The translations under genes were made by a program, and so were the position numbers. A model generated the notes under the pieces. It saw only the letters and a list, made by a program, of their open reading frames with translations, was not told the DNA's origin and did not search any database. Shown here one piece after another: positions 7,242 through 13,245 of a DNA stretch of 13,245 nucleotides; the stretch's first letter is position 1; every line of letters begins with the position of its first letter. Source of the DNA: Limnochordia bacterium (GTDB taxonomy: Bacteria; Bacillota; Limnochordia; Darwinibacteriales; B1SED10-159); contig SLOZ01000213.1 in NCBI GenBank assembly GCA_007132255.1, forward strand, positions 1 through 13,245, in the 5' to 3' direction.

Positions 7242-7976
7242 ATGAAGCGACTTGTTCTACTTATGCTGCTACTGGTCTGCAACTCAGGATCGGCGATAGC
7301 CGAAACCGCTGAACAGATCATGAAGATGGTGGAAGCCAACGTCTACTATGGTGAAGCCTACATGGAAAGCGACATGACCATCCGGTCCGGCCGCCGTGAA
7401 ATGACCAAGACCATGAGCATCTGGGTTCAGGGGCAGAACGCGCTGGCAGAGTTCACCAACCCAGCGGATCGCGGCACGAAATACCTAAAGTTGGAGGACG
7501 AGATGTGGATCTTCTTTCCTGACGCCGAAGATCTCGTATTGATCTCCGGCCACATGCTTCGGCAAGGTTTCATGGGCAGTGACATGTCGTACGAAGACAT
7601 GATGACCACCGAGAAACTCAGCGAACTCTATGACTTGGAGCTTGAGAGCCAAGAAGATCTAGATGGGCGACCAACATGGGTGATCGGAGCCACGGCCAAG
7701 GAAGGTGTAGATGTGTCGTACGCCATTCGAAAAATGTGGATCGACCAGGAATACCACATCTCCGTGCGTGAAGAGTTGTACGCTGTCAGCGGTCGGCTGC
7801 TGAAAGTCAGTCGTGTAGAGGAAATCGACCAGATTGCCGGCCGCAATTATCCGGTAACTGTGGTCACAGAAGACGCGCTGCGGCGGGACTCGTCCACCAC
7901 ACTGCGGATACTGCACATTGACTTCGACATTGACGTAGCCGATGGTCTATTCTCCCTCGAGAGCCTCCAACGGTGA
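7242..7976 (+). CDS. Secreted LolA-like outer-membrane lipoprotein-sorting protein
   Basis: A 244-residue protein with a clear signal peptide: MKR, a Leu-rich core, and SAIA before a likely signal peptidase I cut after Ala20. Cys13 lies in the hydrophobic core without a proper lipobox, so it is probably not a lipoprotein. The mature part begins AEQIMKMVEAN and alternates beta-strand-like segments (MTIRSGRREMTKTMSIWVQG, then TKYLKLEDEMWIFFP, GRPTWVIGATAK). This resembles the LolA-like 'outer membrane lipoprotein-sorting protein' family (PF17131), whose half-barrel holds acyl chains. The ribosome site is AAAAGGAG (7225-7232), 9 nt before the ATG. As the last gene of the exporter operon, it is the likely periplasmic acceptor of the cargo released by the permease pair. 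Confidence 0.85.
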   Translation: MKRLVLLMLLLVCNSGSAIAETAEQIMKMVEANVYYGEAYMESDMTIRSGRREMTKTMSIWVQGQNALAEFTNPADRGTKYLKLEDEMWIFFPDAEDLVLISGHMLRQGFMGSDMSYEDMMTTEKLSELYDLELESQEDLDGRPTWVIGATAKEGVDVSYAIRKMWIDQEYHISVREELYAVSGRLLKVSRVEEIDQIAGRNYPVTVVTEDALRRDSSTTLRILHIDFDIDVADGLFSLESLQR

Positions 7977-7995
7977 TTCAGCCCACCGTTTTTTT
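7970..7995 (+). terminator. Intrinsic terminator of the exporter operon, overlapping the last stop codon
   Basis: ACGGTG (7970-7975) pairs with CACCGT (7984-7989) around an 8-nt loop, followed by T residues through 7995. The TGA stop (7974-7976) of the LolA-like gene lies partly in the stem, so the 3' untranslated region is almost absent. Confidence 0.8.
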
Positions 7996-8089
7996 ACTGG
8001 CTTAACGCCCGAGAACCGTTCTCGCCACTAGGTTAGGCTGGCCAACACCTAGCATCCATAGAAGCGACAGCTTGGGATAACAGAATCTG

Positions 8090-8124
8090 AACAGGTGCCC
8101 GTTCTCTGAACGGGCACCTGTTTT
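8090..8124 (+). terminator. Strong hairpin, probable second terminator, in the 7977-8212 gap
   Basis: A perfect 15-bp inverted repeat (8090-8104 with 8108-8122) has a TCT loop and ends in a short T run (8121-8124). It lies 114 nt after the previous stop with no gene between, so it may back up the terminator at 7970-7995. Its 3' arm sequence GGCACCTGTT (8113-8122) recurs at 8151-8160. The rest of the gap 7977-8212 shows no gene. Confidence 0.65.
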
Positions 8125-8212
8125 GGTAGTCGAGCACAAATCCCACCTTCGGCACCTGTTCTTTTGCTGTCGGATTGATCTATGTTGTTCGACTGAACCA
8201 AAACACTGCCTT

Positions 8213-9193
8213 TCAATCGGTCCCCATTGCCTGTCTAAACAAAGTCCTTGTGTCGCGCAGTGCCCGCAGCGAAGGTCGGTGGGCTAAGTTCGGATAGAGG
8301 TGAAACACGGCATTGGCACCCACACTGCGATAGATTTCGGCGGCAATGGGCCAGCGGTCAACGGGCCGCTGCCCGAACAGTGACAGCACAAGTTCGGCGT
8401 CTTCGGGAGCGTAGCCATCACGAGAGGGCACAGAGTCATTGGTGTCGTTCTCGCCGAGCCAGAACAGCTGCGGAACGCGATTGTAGCTAGCCGTCTGTAA
8501 TTCGCGCCGCAACAGGTAAGGCAAATCTGCCACGCCCACTGGATAACGCAAAGCGTGCCCCTGCCACGACTCGACTGGCGCAATGGGCCAACCACCCGGA
8601 GACCCGATCGATACAGCCAAGACCCGGTCAGGGTGAATTAGTGTGAATCGATTGGCAAACATGCCGCTGGCCGAGAATCCGAACAGCAGCACTTGCGGAC
8701 GGACAACCCACCCAGAGTTCGTCAGCCGCTCAAGCGCATCATCGATCATGCTAACCAGCTGCAGATCTGGTCTGTGAAGCTCTGGATTAGTCGTGGTGAA
8801 CACATCGAGATCCAGAGCGTGTGTATAGACTTCCCAGTCTTGCGAGGTTCGGGGAATCGCAGGCACCAAAATCAATACATCCAAATCGCCAAATGCAAGG
8901 TGCCCAAGGAAAGCTTGAACCAGAGCAAACCGACGATGGACTTCAGGATCATCGTGAACACCACCGGAATTGTTGGGTATCACAAGTACATGGATCGCCT
9001 CGCCTCTATTGGCCTTCCGGGCAGCGGACCAAGATAGATACTGATAGTACGGCGAATGAAATCCGCTGGCAGCATCTGCGGGAATGAAATCTAGACGATA
9101 GAAGAAGTTGAGACCGAGCAAAACACTAAATCCCAGAAGCACAACCAATACAACAAGCAAAATGCGGACTGTGCCATTGAACCTTGCGCGCAT
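8213..9193 (-). CDS. Membrane-anchored alpha/beta hydrolase
   Basis: A 326-residue protein whose N-terminus is one long hydrophobic segment (residues ~8-31: ILLVVLVVLLGFSVLLGLNF), with no obvious cleavage site. It is probably anchored with the enzyme outside the cytoplasm. The rest is an alpha/beta-hydrolase fold: strand AIHVLVIPNN (66-75), nucleophile elbow VLLFGFSASG with Ser174, an acid candidate in WLGENDTND (Asp250 or Asp253), and a likely catalytic His305 in NLAHRPS. The elbow resembles that of PHB-depolymerase and esterase-like proteins; substrate unknown. The frame is open up to 9493, but the ATG at 9193 has a GAAGGGAG ribosome site just upstream and opens the hydrophobic segment directly, so it is preferred. 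It is divergent from the TetR gene at 9487, with 293 nt between. Confidence 0.85.
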   Translation of the reverse strand: MRARFNGTVRILLVVLVVLLGFSVLLGLNFFYRLDFIPADAASGFHSPYYQYLSWSAARKANRGEAIHVLVIPNNSGGVHDDPEVHRRFALVQAFLGHLAFGDLDVLILVPAIPRTSQDWEVYTHALDLDVFTTTNPELHRPDLQLVSMIDDALERLTNSGWVVRPQVLLFGFSASGMFANRFTLIHPDRVLAVSIGSPGGWPIAPVESWQGHALRYPVGVADLPYLLRRELQTASYNRVPQLFWLGENDTNDSVPSRDGYAPEDAELVLSLFGQRPVDRWPIAAEIYRSVGANAVFHLYPNLAHRPSLRALRDTRTLFRQAMGTD

Positions 9194-9419
9194 GAAGTCT
9201 CTCCCTTCTAAAGGCCGTATGTGCCCTCCCCACGAATCTGTTCCATAGGCCCATGGTCTTGCGGATACGGTCAAACTCCAAAGGCCTCGCTGGAGGCGGT
9301 CTTGACCCAACAGAACCAGATCACCACTGCGGATTGAACTGTTATCATCATACTCGAAAACCGCACAGAACTCAATTAACCATCTGCAGCTTGGTGAACA
9401 GACTAATTCCTTAACACCA

Positions 9420-9469
9420 TTGACAACCGCCTTAACAACCTGTACACTATAATCGACACGCGTGTCGAT
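9420..9469 (+). promoter_or_regulatory. Promoter and 18-bp perfect palindromic operator of the second TetR gene
   Basis: TTGACA (9420-9425) and TACACT (9443-9448) are 17 bp apart. Directly after, ATCGACACGCGTGTCGAT (9452-9469) is a perfect 18-bp palindrome covering the expected transcription start. A TATAAT also occurs at 9448-9453, but without a well-placed -35. This is the layout of an autorepressed TetR gene. No convincing promoter for the divergent hydrolase was found in the remainder of 9194-9486. Confidence 0.8.
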
Positions 9470-9486
9470 AAAAGGATGTGCTGCTG

Positions 9487-10077
9487 ATGCCAAAAATTGT
9501 CGATGTCTTTCAGAAGAAGACCGAGATCATGCACCAAGCAGCACTTGTCTTTGCGGAAAAGGGCTATTACGATGCAACGCTGCTGGATGTAGCCCACCGC
9601 TGCGGCATGGGCCGGACCACACTTTACCAATACTTCGCCAACAAGGAAGAACTTTTTACGTTTGTTTTGGACCATGTCCTGCAGGGTTTGCTGGCAGATA
9701 TGCAGTTCTCCAGTGATGCCGACGTCGATGCCTACAAGAAATTACAGCTGGTATTCTGGCGCCTAGGACAGCGGTTTCATGAAGATAAGCACTTGCTCAT
9801 GGTGGTGACGGAAGCGAAGCCGTTGGTTCGGCACGGTAATGAGGATATTTGGCAGCGGATTCTCGCGTTCCGCCGCAGTGCTACAGAAATCTTAACCAGA
9901 CTATTGACAGAAGGCATGGATACCGGCCAGTTTGTTGCGGTGGATTCCCAGAGCATGGCCGCTACCCTCTATCTGCTCTTAGAATCTCTGGTCGTTCATT
10001 TAGCTGTAACGGAAGAGTCGGCATTGGCTAGTCACTTAGCCAATCTAGACTTTTTCCTGAACAGCCTCAGACGCTAG
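9487..10077 (+). CDS. TetR/AcrR-family transcriptional regulator (second)
   Basis: A 196-residue TetR-type repressor. The DNA-binding part is residues ~10-57: KKTEIMHQAALVFAEKGYYDATLLDVAHRCGMGRTTLYQYFANKEEL, with the T-L-Y-x-Y-F-x-x-K-E-E-L signature at the end of the recognition helix region. The C-terminal ~135 residues are helical, with no recognisable ligand motif. The ATG at 9487 is chosen because AAAGGA (9471-9476) sits 10 nt upstream; an in-frame GTG at 9478 would leave only 1 nt. It should bind the palindrome at 9452-9469. Candidate targets besides itself are the divergent hydrolase and the small Ig-like gene downstream. It resembles the TetR at 3375 only as a family member. Confidence 0.9.
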   Translation: MPKIVDVFQKKTEIMHQAALVFAEKGYYDATLLDVAHRCGMGRTTLYQYFANKEELFTFVLDHVLQGLLADMQFSSDADVDAYKKLQLVFWRLGQRFHEDKHLLMVVTEAKPLVRHGNEDIWQRILAFRRSATEILTRLLTEGMDTGQFVAVDSQSMAATLYLLLESLVVHLAVTEESALASHLANLDFFLNSLRR

Positions 10078-10175
10078 CGATTGACAATTTACACTGGAGG
10101 TGATGTACGGCAGCAAGTCGCTGGGTATTGGCATCCGAAACGTACTTAGGAACACCAAAAAAAGGAGGTTTTTCT

Positions 10176-10481
10176 ATGGCAGAGTTTACGTACAATATTA
10201 GTGCCAGTATTGAACCACCGCGGGGTAAGGTTGGCGAGACCGTTAAGATAGCGGCCACCGTCACCGACGTGGAAGGTGGGGATATCCGCAACGTTGTTAT
10301 GTCCGTGCCGCAGTACGGCGTGATGGAGTATCTAAGGGCGGCCGGGGATGGCGACACCTACAGTGCTAATTTTACGATTCCCTGGGAAGCACCCTCAGCC
10401 AATTATGATCTGCGAGTCTACGCCACGAGCACAGACAACGAGCGCGGCCCGCAAGAGCGCCTGACGTTTACGGTGTCATGA
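10176..10481 (+). CDS. Small Ig-like beta-sandwich protein of unknown function
   Basis: A 101-residue protein, not recognised as a named family. The sequence alternates beta-strand-like stretches with Pro/Gly turns (EPPRGKVGETVKIAATVTD at 13-31, TYSANFTIPWEAPSANYDLRVYATSTD at 61-87). This is the pattern of a single immunoglobulin- or fibronectin-like domain, as often attached to surface enzymes. Here it stands alone: no signal peptide, no membrane segment, no Cys and no linker. The ATG at 10176 has a very strong site, AAAGGAGG (10161-10168), so abundant expression is likely. An in-frame TTG at 10128 would add 16 residues but lacks a ribosome site. It lies 98 nt after the TetR gene and ends just before a terminator. 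It may assist assembly or binding of another protein, which is a guess. Confidence 0.75.
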   Translation: MAEFTYNISASIEPPRGKVGETVKIAATVTDVEGGDIRNVVMSVPQYGVMEYLRAAGDGDTYSANFTIPWEAPSANYDLRVYATSTDNERGPQERLTFTVS

Positions 10482-10496
10482 AAAGATGAAGACAGC

Positions 10497-10538
10497 AAAA
10501 GCCCTCCTTGCCGCTCAAAACGGAAGAAGGGCTTTTTT
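10497..10538. terminator. Bidirectional intrinsic terminator between convergent genes
   Basis: AAAAGCCCT (10497-10505) pairs with AGGGCTTTT (10528-10536), with a partly paired interior (TTGCCG with CGGAAG) and a T run to 10538 on the plus strand. On the minus strand the stem is also followed by TTTT. It can serve both the Ig-like gene and the convergent URO-D-like gene that ends at 10594. Confidence 0.85.
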
Positions 10539-10593
10539 ACGCCTATGCACCTGGAGTACGTAGAACAACCAGTCCACTCTGTTGTACTGTTGT

Positions 10594-11721
10594 TTAACTC
10601 AACTGCCCGAATAATCTCTGTTTCAGGTCAAGATAATACAGATAGTCTTCTTCTTTGACATTGGGCGGGCAGCGGTGATCGACGAACGGAATAAACCCAC
10701 CCCGCTCCACATACGGAACCAACGAGGTAACATAAGCTTGAATGGCGTCCACGTCCTTTGAAAGCGCCATCTTATCGACTCCACCCATGATCCGCAGTTC
10801 CCGTCCGTATTGATCCAGCAGTTCGCCAGGATGACCAGAACCGTTGACCTCCAATGGGAACATGCAGTTAATGCCACCCTCTAAAAAAAGAGGCAGAATG
10901 GGGCGGATATCGCCATCACAGTCGGTCCACCAAAGATCAATCTCCGCTGCGTGAATCTTGGCTGCAATCCGCTTATATCTCGGTACCACGACGTCTTTAA
11001 AAAAGGTCGGACTGACAATAGGACCACTCTTAAAGCAGATGTCTTCCCAGCCGGACGCAAAATCAAAGGTGAAGTGCGGCAGTACTTGATCGAGGAAGTG
11101 CTCCACCAGCTGGCAGCATGTCTCCACCATATCTTCAACCATCTCCGGATAGTCATAACAGGCGTAAGCAAGACCTTCGAAGGTGAGCATATCACGGATC
11201 TTGCCGATCATCGAACCACAATGAACACCCAATGGATAAGGGCGGTCCGAATCTGGACCATGGAATGCCTGGAGTTTTGCGACGTCCACCTGACGCTGCG
11301 GTGCATCCAATGCGAAACGTTGCGCTTTCACCTCTTCCCAGTCTTGGGGCGTCACGACAGAGGCCTTGATGAAGTGGGGTATGGTGTCGTGCTGGTCCTT
11401 CGGCACCTCAGCCAGCAAGCCATCGGCGTTCATCATAATCAAGTTCGTGTCCGTTTGATCCACCACTTCTTCTGTGAATGGTGGCACCATCCAAATGGAT
11501 CCGCCAATGGTCTCGATCCGATCAAACTGGAAAAACACATCCGCTTCGGCATTGTTAGTGATATTGTTTTCCCGGAACATAGACCACTGCCGGAAATTCT
11601 CATCCCAATACCCGAACTCCATGTTAAAACAGCGATCGACACTCTTGTAATGCATCTGATGATTGAATCGCTCCCTGTCAGTCAGCACCGAATCCCACTT
11701 GCGACGATAGTGCTTCTGCAT
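10594..11721 (-). CDS. Uroporphyrinogen decarboxylase superfamily protein (not HemE)
   Basis: A 375-residue member of the URO-D/methyltransferase superfamily, of the kind found outside haem synthesis in glycan-using bacteria. Recognisable parts are FASGWEDICFKSGPIVSP (221-238), WWTDCDGDIRPILPLFLEGGIN (264-285), FPLEVNG (288-294), RIMGGVDK (310-317) and GGFIPFVDHRCPPNV (341-355). HemE's N-terminal Arg-rich substrate motif is not seen, and the metal-binding H-x-C pattern of MtaA-type methyltransferases is replaced by T-D-C-D-G (266-270). Cys268 and Cys351 are possible metal ligands. The ATG at 11721 has AGAGGGTGA 6-7 nt upstream; the GTG at 11730 has no spacing. It is divergent from the GH-A-like gene at 11897, so a role linked to that enzyme is plausible, but no reaction can be assigned. 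Confidence 0.85.
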   Translation of the reverse strand: MQKHYRRKWDSVLTDRERFNHQMHYKSVDRCFNMEFGYWDENFRQWSMFRENNITNNAEADVFFQFDRIETIGGSIWMVPPFTEEVVDQTDTNLIMMNADGLLAEVPKDQHDTIPHFIKASVVTPQDWEEVKAQRFALDAPQRQVDVAKLQAFHGPDSDRPYPLGVHCGSMIGKIRDMLTFEGLAYACYDYPEMVEDMVETCCQLVEHFLDQVLPHFTFDFASGWEDICFKSGPIVSPTFFKDVVVPRYKRIAAKIHAAEIDLWWTDCDGDIRPILPLFLEGGINCMFPLEVNGSGHPGELLDQYGRELRIMGGVDKMALSKDVDAIQAYVTSLVPYVERGGFIPFVDHRCPPNVKEEDYLYYLDLKQRLFGQLS

Positions 11722-11825
11722 AACGGTCACCCTCTTCTACTGGTATAAATGTCTCCATCCCTAACTCACTTCCGGGCAGAACCAAAAAATCCTTTGCCGG
11801 GCAGGACAAAAGTGCCAATAGGTGG

Positions 11826-11845
11826 AATGAACTAGTATGTTCATT
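11826..11845. promoter_or_regulatory. Palindromic operator candidate between the divergent URO-D-like and GH-A-like genes
   Basis: AATGAAC (11826-11832), six bases, then GTTCATT (11839-11845) form a perfect inverted repeat of 20 bp overall. It lies 52 bp before the plus-strand start and 105 bp before the minus-strand start. In the same region CCGGGCAG occurs twice in direct orientation (11772-11779 and 11797-11804, 25 bp apart). No clear -35/-10 pair was found for either gene. Confidence 0.5.
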
Positions 11846-11896
11846 GGGTCCATAACCGAACCGAGCTACTGCAGGCGACTGCAAGGAGGGACCAGA

Positions 11897-13156
11897 ATGC
11901 CAAAAACGCATGTAGACTTTCGAGGAAATTGCGTACTGATCAATGGCGAACCAGTTTACAGCGACGTTCCGTACAGTAATCCGAAAACCCATGGCATGTT
12001 GATGAATGCCCGGTTTATCCAAGGCATCTTTGACGACAAGGCCGATCCCAAGCGATTCGCTCGTTTTGGCCACGCTACATATGATCCAGAAGCGAATACC
12101 GATGCCCTCATCGCTGCCCTGCCGCAGTGGTACCGCTTTGGTCTGCGAGCCTTCACGGTGGGTCTGCAGGGTGGCGGCCCTTGTTTGACCATTGATGATT
12201 GGAGCAGCATTGATAATAACCCTTTCGGCCCAGACGGCAGTGCCTTTGATCCCGCCTATGAAAAACGTCTCGATCGATTGATTCAGGCTGCTGACCAACA
12301 AGGTATGGTAGTCATTGTCAGTTTCTTGTATCAAGCCCAGGTCCATCGGTTCAGCAGTGATGTCGCAATTCGCCGGGCGGTGGAGACTGCCAGTCGCATG
12401 TTAAAATCCAATGGTTACAGCAATGTAATCATTGAAGTGGCCAACGAACATACCGTGGGCCAGTTTGCTCATCATCCGGTCATAAGTTCCCCAGAAGGAG
12501 CGGCTTCCCTAATCCAGTTGGCTCAAAGGCACTCACAAATGCCTGTGGGCTGTAGTGGCGGTGGCGGCGAGGCCCAACGGATCGTGAATGAACCGGCAGA
12601 TCTTATCCTTATCCACGGTAACGGCTGCACTCGCCAACAACTGTTCAAAACCATCAAGAAAGCGGAGTCTTGGGCCATGGACAAACCCATCGTCTGCAAC
12701 GAAGACTCTCCCTGTATTGGCCAGTTAGAAGTGGCTTTCGCCACAGGCGCTTCCTGGGGCTATTACAACAATATGACCAAGCAAGAACCTCCCGCGGATT
12801 GGCGAATTACGCAGGGAGAAGATCAATTTTTCGCCCAGCGCCTAGCCAATGCCATTGGCCTCGAAGTGCCGCGCCTCCGGGATGAAGCCCAGTATTATCT
12901 CCAAGGCTTCGAAGAGCCGATGACCGTCAACGGTCAGCGTTGGATTCGTCTGGCCAGTCTCTACCCGGAATCCATCAACTACGTGGAGTTTTACCGCAAC
13001 GGCCAGTGGGTGGACACCGCCTATGACGAGCCCTTTTCCTGTGGCTATCTGAACAACTGGATGCAGTCCTCGTTCCTGGTAGAACCCAATGACCTTTGGG
13101 AAGCCAAGATTCACCTCCGCAGTGGTGACGTGCAGTCCCGCCGTGTTGAGATGTGA
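11897..13156 (+). CDS. Clan GH-A-like glycoside hydrolase, cytoplasmic
   Basis: A 419-residue TIM-barrel glycosidase-like protein without a signal peptide. Residues ~60-330 follow the GH5-like pattern: LRAFTVGL (83-90), MVVIVSF (137-143), IIEVANEH (178-185) with the Asn183-Glu184 acid/base pair at the end of strand 4, LILIHGNG (236-243), KPIVCNED (263-270) with nucleophile candidate Glu269 on strand 7, and GASWGYYNN (284-292). Residues ~340-419 look like a small beta-sandwich. The frame is open from 11837, but the ATG at 11897 has AAGGAGG (11883-11889) 7 nt upstream and starts the conserved part; the earlier ATG lies in the operator palindrome. It likely cleaves an imported oligosaccharide. 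The exact GH family is not recognised. Confidence 0.82.
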   Translation: MPKTHVDFRGNCVLINGEPVYSDVPYSNPKTHGMLMNARFIQGIFDDKADPKRFARFGHATYDPEANTDALIAALPQWYRFGLRAFTVGLQGGGPCLTIDDWSSIDNNPFGPDGSAFDPAYEKRLDRLIQAADQQGMVVIVSFLYQAQVHRFSSDVAIRRAVETASRMLKSNGYSNVIIEVANEHTVGQFAHHPVISSPEGAASLIQLAQRHSQMPVGCSGGGGEAQRIVNEPADLILIHGNGCTRQQLFKTIKKAESWAMDKPIVCNEDSPCIGQLEVAFATGASWGYYNNMTKQEPPADWRITQGEDQFFAQRLANAIGLEVPRLRDEAQYYLQGFEEPMTVNGQRWIRLASLYPESINYVEFYRNGQWVDTAYDEPFSCGYLNNWMQSSFLVEPNDLWEAKIHLRSGDVQSRRVEM

Positions 13157-13165
13157 CGTTATAGA

Positions 13166-13213
13166 AAACCCGCCACAGGACCCGGAATCTCCGATCCTGT
13201 GGCGGGTTTTTTT
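13166..13213 (+). terminator. Intrinsic terminator after the GH-A-like gene
   Basis: CCCGCCACAGGA (13169-13180) pairs with TCCTGTGGCGGG (13195-13206), a 12-bp perfect stem extended by A-T pairs, followed by seven T residues (13207-13213). The last 32 bases of the window contain nothing recognisable. Confidence 0.95.
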
Positions 13214-13245
13214 CAGGCGCCCCAAACACGGGGCATGGGAAGTGG

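Noticed and set aside
9194..9493. N-terminal extension of the minus-strand hydrolase up to 9493
   Set aside because: It would run through the TetR promoter and operator. The added residues look random, and the ATG at 9193 has a good ribosome site directly before the hydrophobic anchor.
10081..10109. Promoter TTGACA at 10081 for the Ig-like gene
   Set aside because: The -10 at the right spacing would be TGTACG, which lacks the key final T and second A; not enough to call.
10564..10595. Terminator at the end of the URO-D-like gene
   Set aside because: AACAACCAGT and ACTGTTGTT can pair, but no T run follows on the minus strand; the bidirectional terminator at 10497-10538 is a better candidate.
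10951..11748. 265-codon plus-strand open frame opposite the URO-D-like gene
   Set aside because: It is antisense to a clearly conserved protein, has no ribosome site, and its residue composition looks like a mirror of the real gene.
11837..11896. Earlier ATG for the GH-A-like gene
   Set aside because: It lies inside the operator palindrome and lacks a ribosome site; ATG 11897 has AAGGAGG at proper spacing.

Overview
The window looks like chromosomal sequence from an anaerobic or saccharolytic bacterium of Bacillota type. Three things suggest this: strong AGGAGG-like ribosome binding sites, sigma-70 promoters with near-consensus boxes, and compact intrinsic terminators. It also holds an exporter operon that ends in a LolA-like periplasmic protein. 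That would fit a diderm (outer-membrane) Bacillota lineage better than a classic monoderm, but the taxonomy is an inference of low confidence. No rRNA, tRNA, CRISPR array, transposase or phage gene was found.

Layout. 1-867 is the 3' part of a GH29 alpha-L-fucosidase with a discoidin-like C-terminal domain. 1055-1972 is a RarD-type EamA transporter with a TTG start, preceded by nested palindromes over its likely -10 box. 2095-3195 is a Gfo/Idh/MocA oxidoreductase with its own promoter and a strong terminator. 3284-7995 is one transcription unit: a promoter with a palindromic operator, a TetR regulator, an ABC ATPase broken by a one-base frameshift, two FtsX/MacB-type permeases and a secreted LolA-like protein. 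It ends in a terminator whose stem contains the last stop codon. 8213-9193 (minus) is a membrane-anchored alpha/beta hydrolase. Facing away from it, 9487-10077 is a second TetR regulator with an 18-bp perfect palindrome at its transcription start. 10176-10481 is a small Ig-like protein without a signal peptide. 10594-11721 (minus) is a URO-D superfamily protein, divergent from 11897-13156 (plus), a cytoplasmic clan GH-A-like glycosidase. A 7-6-7 palindrome lies in the shared control region.

Working together. The 3375-7976 operon most likely encodes a LolCDE/MacB-like machine that moves a lipid or lipoprotein-type cargo out of the inner membrane to a periplasmic carrier, under repression by its own TetR. 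The flanking fucosidase, oxidoreductase, GH-A-like enzyme and URO-D-like protein fit a carbohydrate-scavenging lifestyle. Every regulatory region with a clear palindrome belongs to a different unit, so the window is a set of small, separately controlled units rather than one large island.
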